A DNA stretch of 62,042 nt from an uncultured bacterium (GTDB taxonomy: Bacteria; Cyanobacteriota; Vampirovibrionia; Gastranaerophilales; Gastranaerophilaceae), in contig CASFYV010000025.1 in NCBI GenBank assembly GCA_949298985.1, positions 1 to 62,042 on the forward strand. The letters are read 5' to 3'. Positions 17,757 through 26,293 of the stretch are shown one piece after another (position 1 is the stretch's first letter; every line of letters starts with the position of its first letter). Both the position numbers and the translations under genes were made by a program. The notes under the pieces are model-generated. The model ran no database searches. It was not told the origin of the DNA and saw only the letters and a program-made list of their open reading frames with translations.

Positions 17757-19133
17757 CTATCCTCTTTCACAGATAGTTTGAGCCACGTATACACCGGATG
17801 CAGAAGCTTGTATCAATCCTCTTGTTACACCGGCTCCATCTCCTATTGTGAATAAGTTTTTAACTCCTTCTGTTTCCAGTTCGTTTGTTAATTTGACTCT
17901 AGCAGAATAGAATTTAACTTCGATACCGTAAAGTAGTGTGTATCTGGAAGCTGTTCCAGGTGCTATTTTATCAAGAGCAAATAACATTTCTATAATACTC
18001 TTCATTTGACGATATGGGATTACTAAACTTAAATCGCCAGGAGTTGCACAAGTTAGCGTTGGAGTTATTATACTTGATTTTATTCTATCCGGAGTAGATC
18101 TTCTTCCTTCAAGTAAATCACCAAATCTTTGTACTAGAATTCCTCCTGCTAACATATTTGCTAAACTTGCAATGTGTTGACCGTATGCTATTGGTTCTTT
18201 AAATGGTTCTGTAAATTTTTTACTAACTAATAATGCAAAGTTTGTATTATTTGTTTTTATGTTTGCATAGCTATGACCGTTTACTGTTGCAATACCATTA
18301 TAATTTTCTTGTACTACTTCGCCGTTCGGGTTCATGCAAAAAGTTCTTACTTCATCTCCAAATGTTGGCGAATGATAAACTAATTTTGATTCATATAATT
18401 TATCTGTTAATGGTGCAAATACAGGTGCCGGTAATTCAACTCTTACACCGACATCAACTGCGTTATTTACCATTCCGATTTTATTCTTTGCAAATTCATG
18501 TGTTAACCAATCTGCTCCTTCTCTTCCAGGTGCAATAATTGTATATTCTGCTTTAATGATTTCTCCGTTATCAAGAACAATTCCTTTTACTTGTTCACAT
18601 TCAACGATTAAATTCTTTGCAGAAACATTGTTTAAAATAGTAATTTTTTCATCTAAATAATCTTGCATATGTTTTAATACATCAAGACTTCTTTCAGTTC
18701 CTAAATGTCTTACAGGTGAATGAACGAGCTTTAATTCTGCTAATACAGCTTGTCTTTCGATATCTCTGAAGACTTCCATATCAGTTCCAAAAACTTCATC
18801 TGTAGCTCCGTGTTCAAGGTACATATTATCAGCATATTTGATTAATTCTTCAACTTTTTCGCGTGACATATAATCGACTAAATGTCCGCCAACATCAGGA
18901 GTAAGGGTTAATTTCCCATCAGAAAAAGCTCCTGCTCCGCCCCAACCGCAAAGTAATCCGCAACGTTTACAGTTTACACATTTTGGAGAGCCTTCTCTTA
19001 TAGGACATTTTCTGTTTTCAATTTTTTGTCCTTTTTCTATTAATACAACTTTCCAATCAGGACGACGTTTCATAATTTCTAACGCACTAAAAATTCCGGC
19101 AGGTCCTGCTCCGATAATTGCAACATTGTACAT
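17757..19133 (-). CDS. FAD-dependent dehydrogenase with cysteine cluster (COG2509-like)
   Basis: A 458-residue flavoprotein. The N-terminal Rossmann motif VAIIGAGPAGIFSALEI binds FAD; a cysteine-rich segment at about 43-66 (CPIREGSPKCVNCKRCGLLC, then GWGGAGAFSDGKL) is typical of the uncharacterised COG2509 family. The C-terminal half has the second FAD-contact region (LFTIGDGAGVTRGLIQASASG). The family is thought to be NAD(P)H-dependent, but the natural substrate is not known. AGGAG precedes the ATG. It is a single gene on the reverse strand; its 3' end abuts the 51-bp repeat array, with no hairpin terminator between, so transcription may run through the repeats toward the fliI-like gene. Confidence 0.85.
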   Translation of the reverse strand: MYNVAIIGAGPAGIFSALEIMKRRPDWKVVLIEKGQKIENRKCPIREGSPKCVNCKRCGLLCGWGGAGAFSDGKLTLTPDVGGHLVDYMSREKVEELIKYADNMYLEHGATDEVFGTDMEVFRDIERQAVLAELKLVHSPVRHLGTERSLDVLKHMQDYLDEKITILNNVSAKNLIVECEQVKGIVLDNGEIIKAEYTIIAPGREGADWLTHEFAKNKIGMVNNAVDVGVRVELPAPVFAPLTDKLYESKLVYHSPTFGDEVRTFCMNPNGEVVQENYNGIATVNGHSYANIKTNNTNFALLVSKKFTEPFKEPIAYGQHIASLANMLAGGILVQRFGDLLEGRRSTPDRIKSSIITPTLTCATPGDLSLVIPYRQMKSIIEMLFALDKIAPGTASRYTLLYGIEVKFYSARVKLTNELETEGVKNLFTIGDGAGVTRGLIQASASGVYVAQTICERG

Positions 19134-19293
19134 AATTCAAACTCCTAACTACCCTATTACTTATTTAGAATACATGAAAAATAGCCTTAAATCAATTTTG
19201 TAAATTTATTCTTTATGATTATATAATCTGGTATATCAACTAATCCTATAGAATGGTTTTTATTGTTTTTGCTTACATTTCTTTACATTGTTA

Positions 19294-19322
19294 TTGTTAA
19301 GCCTAAAAAAATATGGTATAAT
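19294..19322 (+). promoter_or_regulatory. Promoter of the 50-aa gene
   Basis: TTGTTA (19294-19299), a 17-nt spacer and a perfect TATAAT (19317-19322) predict a start near 19329, about 77 nt upstream of the small gene at 19406. Confidence 0.75.
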
Positions 19323-19405
19323 TAACACATAAAAAGGATGTGGAAATTAACTTTTAAATGCCAGATTGGTTATATATGTGTGTTACTAAAATAGGAGATT
19401 TAAGG

Positions 19406-19558
19406 ATGAAATTGATTTCTAAAGAAGTAAAAACAGTTAAGTCCTCATTCAATGAAGATTTTGAAGATTATTTAAAAAGACAACAATTAAGAACTACTTT
19501 TAATGGTATGGAGTTAAAGTCTTTTTCTTGGTATAGAAAGACTTTAGGTTTAGCTTAG
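19406..19558 (+). CDS. 50-aa conserved-looking small protein
   Basis: A 50-residue basic protein beginning MKLISKEVKTVKSS and containing EDFEDYLKRQQLRTTFNG and SFSWYRKTLGLA. I choose the ATG at 19406 because TAGGAG lies about 8 nt upstream; an in-frame ATG at 19358 has no ribosome site. The gene has its own consensus promoter and a strong terminator, so it is an independent, probably well-expressed unit. It has no membrane segment or known motif; the charged helix and aromatic C-terminus could mediate protein or nucleic-acid binding. Function unknown. Confidence 0.7.
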   Translation: MKLISKEVKTVKSSFNEDFEDYLKRQQLRTTFNGMELKSFSWYRKTLGLA

Positions 19559-19591
19559 TGTTTAAAGGGAGTATTTAAAAGATTTAAAATT

Positions 19592-19620
19592 AGTCGTAAA
19601 TTTATTTACGACTTTTTTTT
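19592..19620 (+). terminator. Intrinsic terminator
   Basis: A 9-bp stem AGTCGTAAA / TTTACGACT with loop TTTA, followed by eight T, ends the 50-aa gene. The T-run overlaps the last codon of the convergent gene. Confidence 0.9.
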
Positions 19621-20344
19621 ATGCTTGTTTGTTTCCTATTTCATTTCCTGCAGTCATAAGGGCGAATGGAATAGTCATAGAGATTAAATTTATTATAGGA
19701 TGTTCTCCAAATTGTCTTGCTGCTAAGCACATATCGTCTACGTGTGCCGAAAAATCACTTAATTTAACAGGGCGACCTTTTCCTTGTTTGAAAATTATTT
19801 CGTTGACTTTATTTGCGACAATATTACTGAAATAAACACCTAACATTAAACCGGCCATTGCGGCAGAGGATTTTGCTATTGTTGTTCTATATGTTTTTTT
19901 GTAAGGATTCTTTTCTAAGAATTTTTTTCCTAAATTTTCTCCGGCTTTTGCAAAGCGTACCGTGAAAAATGCCGGTAATGATATGTTTGCTATTTGTAAT
20001 AAAGTTTCTTGGAGTTTAGCTTTTCTGTTTCGTTTATTTTTATCTACTACATACCCTCCGATTAAACCTCCTAAACAAGATCCTGCTCCTATTGTTATTA
20101 TGTCTTTTTCATCATTGTAAGGTGCTTTTACTAAGTAGCTGTTTTTTATGTTTTTAAACATTTTTTTTGGATTTAATGAGTATCCTTTTGACTTTGATAA
20201 ATATGCTAAACTTCCAACAACTCCCAAAGCTGTTGTTGTAGCAATTAAATGTTTTTCTGCCTTGTTATAATTGCTATCGTTCCAAGAACCACCATGTCCA
20301 AAGTTTATATTTTTATTGTAAATATTATTAATAGAGTCCAACAT
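19619..20344 (-). CDS. Hypothetical membrane protein with N-terminal NFG motif
   Basis: A 241-residue protein of unknown family. The N-terminus has NKNINFGHGG (about residues 10-19), the motif shared with several proteins here. Glycine/alanine-rich hydrophobic segments at about 35-52 (ATTTALGVVGSLAYL), 86-102 (IGAGSCLGGLIGGYVV), 155-175 (AAMAGLMLGVYFSNIV) and 215-235 suggest three or four membrane or membrane-associated helices separated by basic loops. The start is the ATG at 20344 (AAAGG upstream); a GTG immediately precedes it. No signal peptide is present. It stands alone between two convergent or tandem unknown genes. Confidence 0.6.
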   Translation of the reverse strand: MLDSINNIYNKNINFGHGGSWNDSNYNKAEKHLIATTTALGVVGSLAYLSKSKGYSLNPKKMFKNIKNSYLVKAPYNDEKDIITIGAGSCLGGLIGGYVVDKNKRNRKAKLQETLLQIANISLPAFFTVRFAKAGENLGKKFLEKNPYKKTYRTTIAKSSAAMAGLMLGVYFSNIVANKVNEIIFKQGKGRPVKLSDFSAHVDDMCLAARQFGEHPIINLISMTIPFALMTAGNEIGNKQA

Positions 20345-20407
20345 CACATAACCTTTCGGTTATTATAAAACTCTAAAAGATAAAAATTGACTTATTGTTA
20401 AGAAATT

Positions 20408-20884
20408 TTAACAAATTGGAGAGTAAAATTTAGAAATTTCCTCAAAATATTTTTCTAAAGCTTTATATCCATTGTAAATTTCATTAGTAACTGTCGTATA
20501 TTTACTAGCTACAATATATTTCAACTCTTTGCATCTTATTTGTAATATGTTGTCAGCATCTCTTCTTAATAATTCATTATTAGAAGTTGACCATTTTTTT
20601 AGATAAGACAGTTCTTCATTAATTTGTTTTATAGTTGAAAATTCTAATGTATTGAAATCATATTTCTTTAATAGTTGTATTTCAGAATTACTTATTCTAC
20701 TTTGAACAGCTTGGAAGCGATATATTCTTTTTATAATAACGTAATTGTCAGCAACTCTTCTGTGTGAATATGGAACAGCACTTTTTGCCAATAAAGCTGA
20801 TGTTGATAGTGCTGTAAATGCGTCATCATTATTTGATAAACTGCTTTGAACAGGATTAACTACTTCTATCTTCTTATTAATCAC
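20408..20884 (-). CDS. Hypothetical alpha-helical protein
   Basis: A 158-residue protein with a Ser/Asn-rich N-terminus (PVQSSLSNNDDAFTALSTSA) and a helical, charged body from about residue 45 (RIYRFQAVQSRISNSEIQLLKKYDFN, EELSYLKKWSTSNNELLRRDAD). No family is recognised and no signal peptide or membrane helix is seen. The start is a GTG with AGGAG about 9 nt upstream. It is transcribed in the same direction as the NFG membrane protein, 63 bp upstream of it, and may form a two-gene unit. Between it and the histidine kinase are 156 bp of AT-rich DNA with divergent promoters. Confidence 0.5.
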   Translation of the reverse strand: MINKKIEVVNPVQSSLSNNDDAFTALSTSALLAKSAVPYSHRRVADNYVIIKRIYRFQAVQSRISNSEIQLLKKYDFNTLEFSTIKQINEELSYLKKWSTSNNELLRRDADNILQIRCKELKYIVASKYTTVTNEIYNGYKALEKYFEEISKFYSPIC

Positions 20885-21028
20885 TTACCCAAACTCCTTT
20901 TCCCTCTTTATAGATTCAATAATATATTAATGAATTAATATTGTCACTAATTTGAAAAATAATTTTTACATAAAGAAACATTATTTGATTTGAGAAGTGT
21001 TAATTAGATTTTTTTCTTTTTAGAATAT

Positions 21029-21034
21029 ATAATA
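21029..21034 (+). promoter_or_regulatory. -10 hexamer 6 nt before the histidine kinase ATG
   Basis: A perfect TATAAT ends 6 nt before the ATG at 21041 and no Shine-Dalgarno is present, so transcription should begin at or next to the start codon. The -35 region is poor. Confidence 0.5.
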
Positions 21035-21040
21035 TTTTAT

Positions 21041-22693
21041 ATGGGGAAGTTTGATTTATTTAATAAATTTAATAGTGCTGTTCTCGTCGTAAATGAAAAA
21101 CAGGAATTTGTTTTTGCAAATAATGTTTTTAAGAGAGTTTTTTCTGATTTTGAAAATATAAAGAAATTTTCTCATAAATTAAATTATAGTGTTTGTGCAC
21201 TAGTTAGTAATGATGTAAGCGTGCATTCTCCAATTTTACAAGCATTAAAATCTTCTCAAGATTTTTCAGCTTATGTAATGTATCAATCTTCTAATAATGA
21301 ATATTTTTATTATGATTTGAATTCTACTAAAAAGGGTAAATATACAATTATCGTTTTTACTGATGTAACTGCGAAAATCAAATTTGAAAGTAATAATTTA
21401 TTATTGCAAAACACCCAAAAAAAACTTGCTTTATTGGAAAATGAAAATAAAAATCTTTCAAAAATAAAATTGAAAGCTCAATCACAAGCTATGAAATTGT
21501 TATTATTAAATAATGTTTCTAATATTATAAGAGAATCTATAGATTCTTCCGTTATTTTAAATTCTGCTTTAAAAGAACTTTCTCAAATGTTTGGGGCTTT
21601 TAGAGCTTATTATGCAAGGTTAGAAGATGATAATCAAAAATATAAGATTATAGAATCATTAGAGGTTGAGGATTTAGGTAAAATAATTTCTTTTGATAAT
21701 TCTATAAATATACAAATAACAGAAGGTAATATATCTCATCTTTCGTGTATTAAAGAGTATAAAGATGCGAAGCCTTTTAAGGAACTTGTGCAGAGAATAA
21801 TTTTACCTATTGTTCATTATAATAAAATGCTGGGGATAATAGTTTTATTGACGAAACAAAAAATAAAGCTTGATGATACTTTAGAGGTTTTAAAAGGGGT
21901 TTCAGATCAATTGGGAAATGCTATTGTTCAAGCTGAATTATATAAAAAAAATGAACAAATGGTTGTAGATTTGACAAAAGCTTTAGAAGAATTAAAAGAT
22001 ACTCAATTAAAGTTGATTAATTCAGAAAAAATGGCTTCTTTAGGTCAGTTGGTAGCAGGTGTAGCTCATGAAATTAATACTCCAATTGCATCAATAAAAT
22101 CTAATAATGAAATAATAAAAAAAATTATTTCTCAAATAAAAGATGAAGAAGTTTTCGAGTTATTGGAAGAGATAAATACAATAGATTCAGAAGCTATTGC
22201 AAGAATTAACAGGCTTGTTGTTTCGTTGAGAAAATTTGTAAGGTTAGATGAAGCAGAATTGCAAGAAGCAGATATTAATAAAGAGATAGATTTAACATTG
22301 GATTTAATAAGGCATGAAACAAAAAATAAAGTTGAAATCATAAAGAATTATGGGAAATTACCTCCGGTTAAATGTTATCCGAATATGTTGAATCAAGTTT
22401 TTATGAATGTATTAGTAAATGCAGTTCAGGCAATAAAAGATAAAGGGATTATTACTATTGACACTTTGTTTAAGGATAAAAATTTAATAGTAAAAATAAA
22501 AGATAATGGTTGTGGAATTAAAGATCCGGAAAAAATATTTTTTGCAGGATATACGACAAAAGGAGTTGGTGTAGGAACAGGCTTAGGGCTTGCTATTTCT
22601 AAAAAAATAATAGAAAAACACGAGGGAAGCATAGAAGTAAATTCAGAGGTGAATAAAGGGAGTGAATTCTGTATTACTATCCCTAGTAAGTAG
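21041..22693 (+). CDS. PAS-GAF sensor histidine kinase
   Basis: A 550-residue soluble sensor kinase. Residues about 1-115 resemble a PAS-like sensor (FNSAVLVVNEKQEFVFANN); 120-160 is coiled coil; 165-305 looks like a GAF domain; then a coiled-coil linker. The HisKA H-box ASLGQLVAGVAHEINTP places the phospho-accepting His near 344. The HATPase has an N-box (FMNVLVNAVQAI), G1 (KDNGCGI) and G2 (GTGLGLAIS), all intact. It has no membrane helix, so it senses a cytoplasmic signal. No response regulator is adjacent, making it an orphan kinase. It probably has a leaderless mRNA. Confidence 0.9.
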   Translation: MGKFDLFNKFNSAVLVVNEKQEFVFANNVFKRVFSDFENIKKFSHKLNYSVCALVSNDVSVHSPILQALKSSQDFSAYVMYQSSNNEYFYYDLNSTKKGKYTIIVFTDVTAKIKFESNNLLLQNTQKKLALLENENKNLSKIKLKAQSQAMKLLLLNNVSNIIRESIDSSVILNSALKELSQMFGAFRAYYARLEDDNQKYKIIESLEVEDLGKIISFDNSINIQITEGNISHLSCIKEYKDAKPFKELVQRIILPIVHYNKMLGIIVLLTKQKIKLDDTLEVLKGVSDQLGNAIVQAELYKKNEQMVVDLTKALEELKDTQLKLINSEKMASLGQLVAGVAHEINTPIASIKSNNEIIKKIISQIKDEEVFELLEEINTIDSEAIARINRLVVSLRKFVRLDEAELQEADINKEIDLTLDLIRHETKNKVEIIKNYGKLPPVKCYPNMLNQVFMNVLVNAVQAIKDKGIITIDTLFKDKNLIVKIKDNGCGIKDPEKIFFAGYTTKGVGVGTGLGLAISKKIIEKHEGSIEVNSEVNKGSEFCITIPSK

Positions 22694-22846
22694 GAATTGT
22701 AAAGTTTTATAAAGCGTCTAAGATTTAGTATTAATAATATTTTTAACTAAGTAGTATTTATAATTTGAATTAAGTTTTGTAAAATAATCTAGTAGAGTAG
22801 TAAAAAAAATGTAAAAATATGATATATTAATACTACCGAGATTAAG

Positions 22847-22890
22847 TGTAAATTTTACCCTTAAAAAGGGATTGTAACAAAAAATTTACA
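22847..22890 (+). promoter_or_regulatory. Stem-loop in the HEAT-protein leader region
   Basis: TGTAAATTTT (22847-22856) pairs with AAAATTTACA (22881-22890), enclosing a second hairpin CCCTT / AAGGG. It lies about 95 nt before the HEAT gene start and has no T-run, so it looks like an mRNA leader structure rather than a terminator. Confidence 0.4.
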
Positions 22891-22983
22891 AAAAAATAGA
22901 TAAAGGCAATTTTAATAAAAACAAAAACTTTATATTACTGTGTAGAAGTAAAATAATATGTTTACATATTGGAGGTAAAGTGT

Positions 22984-23841
22984 ATGGCAATTACAGTAAA
23001 CGGAAAGAAAAAACAGGTAAAGAAAACTTTTCAAGAACTTATTAATGATTTAATGACATCAAGTTCTGAAAAGGTTAGATATAATGCTGCTCGTATCTTA
23101 GGAGAAATGGGCGATTCTAAAGCTGTTGAACCGTTAATTGATGTTTTGAAAAATGACAAAAACGGTTCTGTTCGTTTATATGCTGCTCGTGCTTTAGGTG
23201 AATTAGGTGATACAAAGGCTACTGAGCATTTGATTGAATCTTTAAGAGAAGATAGAAATGTTGATGTTAGAGTTCGTGCTGCCAGAGCATTAGGACGTTT
23301 AGGCGGAAAAATTGTTGTAGAACCTCTCGTTGAAGCATTAAATGATGAAAATTCTCAAGTTTGTATAACAGCGACTGATGCTTTAATTGAAATTGGTGAT
23401 GTTGCAACAGATGCGTTGATGAATTCTTTAGATCACGAAAAGGTTAATGTTCGTTGTGACGCAACTCGTGCATTAGGTGAAATTGGTAATAAAAAATGCG
23501 TTGATAAAATTATTAATATGTTATATGACGAATGGGTTAATGTTAGAATTTATGCTGTAACTTCTTTAGGTAAATTAAATGATAAAAAAGCTGTTCCTGC
23601 ATTAATTGACGTTATGAAAAATCGTTCTGAAAATGATTTGGTTAGAGCAGGTGCTGCTGCAGCATTAGGTGTTCTAAGAGATCAAAGAGCTTTATTACCA
23701 TTAAGAGAATTGATTATGGAAGCTGAAGAATTAGGTGAATTAGAAGATACAGCTTTAAAATCATTTAAGAAAATTATGGCTGCTAATTGGCAAGCTATTC
23801 CTGGTGCTACTCAACAAAAGAAACCAACTGCATCATTTTAA
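22984..23841 (+). CDS. HEAT-repeat (PBS-lyase-like) protein
   Basis: A 285-residue solenoid of about seven HEAT repeats of about 31 residues; typical units contain VRYNAARILGEMGDSKAVEPL, then VRLYAARALGELGDTKATEHL, then VRVRAARALGRLGGKIVVEPL. This is the pattern of phycobilisome-lyase-like HEAT proteins common in Cyanobacteria and relatives. Here, without phycobilisomes, it is probably a protein-protein scaffold; the partner is unknown. I place the start at the ATG 22984 because GGAGG lies just upstream; a TTG at 22969 would overlap that site. Codon choice suggests good expression, and a strong terminator follows. It is monocistronic. Confidence 0.85.
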   Translation: MAITVNGKKKQVKKTFQELINDLMTSSSEKVRYNAARILGEMGDSKAVEPLIDVLKNDKNGSVRLYAARALGELGDTKATEHLIESLREDRNVDVRVRAARALGRLGGKIVVEPLVEALNDENSQVCITATDALIEIGDVATDALMNSLDHEKVNVRCDATRALGEIGNKKCVDKIINMLYDEWVNVRIYAVTSLGKLNDKKAVPALIDVMKNRSENDLVRAGAAAALGVLRDQRALLPLRELIMEAEELGELEDTALKSFKKIMAANWQAIPGATQQKKPTASF

Positions 23842-23857
23842 TATAATTTAAAAACTT

Positions 23858-23897
23858 AAAGGGCGACTGATTTTTATTAAAATCAGTCGCCCTTTTT
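23858..23897 (+). terminator. Intrinsic terminator
   Basis: A 14-bp stem (GGGCGACTGATTTT, 23861-23874, with 23879-23892) followed by five T ends the HEAT gene. Confidence 0.95.
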
Positions 23898-23983
23898 GTA
23901 TATCTTTGTAACAAAAAAGCAATTTTTTTTATTTGAATTACTTAATGAATATATAGGGGAATATTAGATAGGAGTTTATTGAT

Positions 23984-25321
23984 TTGAGTTTATTAAATTC
24001 TGCAAAAGTAATTGCGAAATATTGTACAAAACCCGAACAGTATATTTTGGTTAATAAAACGAGATTTAATTTAGGTGATACTAATGTGAGTTTAGTTTTT
24101 AATAAAGATATTGATATCGTAAATGGGAAATTAGTTAATGATAAGTTGGCTGAAATTGGTACTACTGCTTTGCAATTAGAGAAAGATTTTGTACAAAAGT
24201 TTCCTGATGCAAAAAAGGAAGTTAAAGATATATTTGAGAAACTCGATACAGTTGAAAGTTTTTCTTTTCGACCCAAAAGTGCCGGTTCTATGGAAACTAA
24301 ACTAGAGCGAGAATTTATAGCAGGGAAACCTTTTAATTCGTTTAGTGATGCTAAAGAATTGGTAAGAGATGGCATTGGAAGTAGAATATTTCTGAAATCT
24401 TTGCCTGAATTGTCTTCTAAAGAAATAAAGAAAATGTTAAATGAATTTAGATTAAATGGTGAAGAATTATCTAAGCAAGATAAGAAAATTTTGTATAAAT
24501 ATGTTTATGATTATCCGATGAGTTTGGAAGAAAAGAAAAATGGTTTTCCAATTTTTGAGAAATTTGTTGAGCCTTTAATACAAAAACAGTCGCAACAGGT
24601 TGTTGATGAAATTAGTTTATCAATTGTTAAAAATTCAATGATTAAAAAAGGTTTATCAATAGAAGATGTAAGAGCAAAAGGTATGCTTTCTGATGTTTTA
24701 ATAGAAAGATTACAAAAAGAAGACATTAAACCTTTAGAATTTGATTTGGTAAATAATTATAGAGGTGAATTTGGACTTCCAGTTTTTACTAATGCTCAGT
24801 TGCAACAAATAGAAAAAGCTTCTGGGGCTAAATTAAAGATAATTTCACGCCCTGATTTGTTGGATTATGATAAATATCCTAAAGAATATATAGAAAAAAT
24901 GCAAAAATCCATCAGGCAAAGTGGCTATCGTACTGCTCAAGGAAATGTTATTCATAAAAATGGAGTTAGAGGAAAATTCCAATTTAGAGATCTTTTTACT
25001 AATGATTTTGCCGAATATGAACATATTGCATATGATTTAAGAATGGGTAAGAATACTTTGGGAGAATTGTTTAATGATTATAAACGAGAAATCTCTAAAT
25101 TAAGTGATAATGAATATAGTAAATATACGCAATATTTGAGTGAATGTTATAATTATTATAATAGAAAGTCTATAGGTTTACCGACTCATAAACCTAAATT
25201 GCCAAAGGGTTTTAATAAAATATTAAGTGAAGAAAATATGAAAAATTTGCATGATTTAAATGAAAAAAGAATAAAAGAATTAAACAAAAATTTTGTTCCG
25301 TCTTTTGTTCAAGTAGCTTAG
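23984..25321 (+). CDS. Divergent RelA/SpoT-like nucleotidyltransferase-domain protein
   Basis: A 445-residue protein. Two stretches recall the (p)ppGpp synthetase fold: RPKSAGSMETKLEREF followed by ELVRDGIGSRIFL (compare RxKSxxSIxxKL then DxxGxRI), and QSGYRTAQGNVI with GKFQFRD then AEYEHIAYDLRMGK (compare GYRSIH, EVQIRT and AEHxAHxxYK). The two parts are separated by about 200 residues instead of about 60. The catalytic Glu of EVQIRT is Lys here (KFQFRD), so alarmone synthesis is doubtful. No hydrolase (HD) domain is seen. The start is TTG with GGAG upstream. It forms an operon with the next gene (11 bp). Recognition is by eye, so confidence is moderate. Confidence 0.5.
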   Translation: MSLLNSAKVIAKYCTKPEQYILVNKTRFNLGDTNVSLVFNKDIDIVNGKLVNDKLAEIGTTALQLEKDFVQKFPDAKKEVKDIFEKLDTVESFSFRPKSAGSMETKLEREFIAGKPFNSFSDAKELVRDGIGSRIFLKSLPELSSKEIKKMLNEFRLNGEELSKQDKKILYKYVYDYPMSLEEKKNGFPIFEKFVEPLIQKQSQQVVDEISLSIVKNSMIKKGLSIEDVRAKGMLSDVLIERLQKEDIKPLEFDLVNNYRGEFGLPVFTNAQLQQIEKASGAKLKIISRPDLLDYDKYPKEYIEKMQKSIRQSGYRTAQGNVIHKNGVRGKFQFRDLFTNDFAEYEHIAYDLRMGKNTLGELFNDYKREISKLSDNEYSKYTQYLSECYNYYNRKSIGLPTHKPKLPKGFNKILSEENMKNLHDLNEKRIKELNKNFVPSFVQVA

Positions 25322-25332
25322 GGGTTTTTAGT

Positions 25333-25752
25333 ATGATAAAATATGATATAAATAAAATCAGAAATAGTAAAAATATAAATTTTCGTCCGAGGTTAAAAAT
25401 GGATATAATGAAAAATATTGAAAATATGATAACAACTATGAAAGCTCGTGTTGAAAGAGAGATTCCAGATACAGGCTATTTTAGAAATTTTGCTGAAAAT
25501 TTTGAGAATAAAGATAGTAAAATTTTTGGAAAGTATATAGCTTTATCTGTTGAAAAAGATGAAATGATTGATGGTGAAGCTTTATTGAAAATATCTGTTC
25601 TGCATCCTAATTTACCCGTTGATGCTTCAAGTTTGTTAGTTGCAGGAAGTAGAAAAAAAATTCTTGATTATATGAATAAAGAAAATTTTATCGATGAAGT
25701 TAAAACTTCTATATTGGAATTGTCAAAAAGTTTAAGAGAATCTAATTTATAA
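25333..25752 (+). CDS. Hypothetical protein with N-terminal NF motif
   Basis: A 139-residue protein starting MIKYDINKIRNSKNINF, with the INF motif near residue 16. The middle is helical and charged (MDIMKNIENMITTMKARVEREIP), followed by a mixed segment (GKYIALSVEKDEMIDGEALLKISVL) and a helical C-terminus. No signal peptide, membrane helix or known domain. It lies 11 bp after the RelA/SpoT-like gene and shares its terminator, so the two are probably co-transcribed; a partner or inhibitor role is possible but is only an inference from context. AGGGG lies about 8 nt before the ATG. Confidence 0.55.
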   Translation: MIKYDINKIRNSKNINFRPRLKMDIMKNIENMITTMKARVEREIPDTGYFRNFAENFENKDSKIFGKYIALSVEKDEMIDGEALLKISVLHPNLPVDASSLLVAGSRKKILDYMNKENFIDEVKTSILELSKSLRESNL

Positions 25753-25754
25753 TT

Positions 25755-25793
25755 AAAAAGATTTCTGAAATACTATTCAGAAATCTTTTTTTT
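25755..25793. terminator. Bidirectional intrinsic terminator
   Basis: AAAAAGATTTCTGAA (25755-25769) pairs with its complement (25776-25790) across a 6-nt loop, with A and T runs on the two sides. It serves the forward operon and the convergent AbrB-like gene. Confidence 0.9.
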
Positions 25794-25804
25794 GTTTACT
25801 GCTT

Positions 25805-25996
25805 TCAAAAGTCTTCATCAGCTTCTTTAGCTAAAACATCTTCATTGTCATTCGATTTAAAAATATCTAATTTCATATTTTCAAAATCTAAATCAACATT
25901 AACGCAATCTCCTTTTTCCCACTCTAGTTGATTTAAAAAATCTTTAGGAATTTTTATGTATAATTCATTGTCCCAATAAACAAGTTTTGTTTTCAT
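25805..25996 (-). CDS. AbrB/MazE-like small DNA-binding or antitoxin protein
   Basis: A 63-residue protein beginning MKTKLVYWDNELYIKIPKDF and continuing LNQLEWEKGDCVNVDLDFENMKLDIF. The pattern of a short strand, IPKDFLNQLEW, then GDxVxVDLD, is the swapped-hairpin AbrB / SpoVT / MazE fold, followed by an acidic tail. The start is the ATG at 25996, with a perfect AAGGAGGG; an in-frame upstream ATG would include that site. MazE-type proteins normally pair with a toxin, but none is encoded next door, so a solitary transcription regulator is equally possible. It is transcribed divergently from the ribosomal protein operon across about 300 bp. Confidence 0.65.
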   Translation of the reverse strand: MKTKLVYWDNELYIKIPKDFLNQLEWEKGDCVNVDLDFENMKLDIFKSNDNEDVLAKEADEDF

Positions 25997-26197
25997 TTTA
26001 TACCCTCCTTTTCTATAAAATTTTTTCATTTATAGAGAAAAAGAGCAATTAAACGGTTTACTAATTTATTTGTTAAAAAAAAATAATGTTAAAAAAAGTT
26101 ACAAAAATTTTTTAATGTAAAAACATAAACTTGCGAAAAAAAAGTTTTTATAATAGAATTTTCATGTCAGAAAATAACCCACATTTGAATATTTATT

Positions 26198-26221
26198 AAA
26201 TGCCGAAAGACGGGCGTTTTT
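26198..26221 (+). promoter_or_regulatory. Possible attenuator hairpin upstream of rpsE
   Basis: AAATGCCG and CGGGCGTTT (one bulged G) can form a stem followed by a T-run within the rpsE leader, 73 nt before the gene. As no forward gene ends just upstream, this terminator-like hairpin may regulate read-through into the ribosomal operon. Confidence 0.4.
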
Positions 26222-26293
26222 GATGTTTGAATATTCGGATGTAATATAAAATAAAAAATAGTACAACTGTTAGAAAAATAGGAAAGGTATAAC

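Noticed and set aside
17498..17855. Two overlapping open frames through the 51-bp repeats
   Set aside because: They exist only because the repeat length is a multiple of three; there is no ribosome site and the protein would be a repeat of low plausibility overlapping the end of the FAD oxidoreductase.
23984..25321. Active (p)ppGpp synthetase
   Set aside because: The catalytic Glu position is Lys and the spacing of motifs is abnormal, so I call only a divergent domain.
25805..25996. Complete toxin-antitoxin module
   Set aside because: Only the AbrB/MazE-like protein is present; no toxin gene lies on either side.
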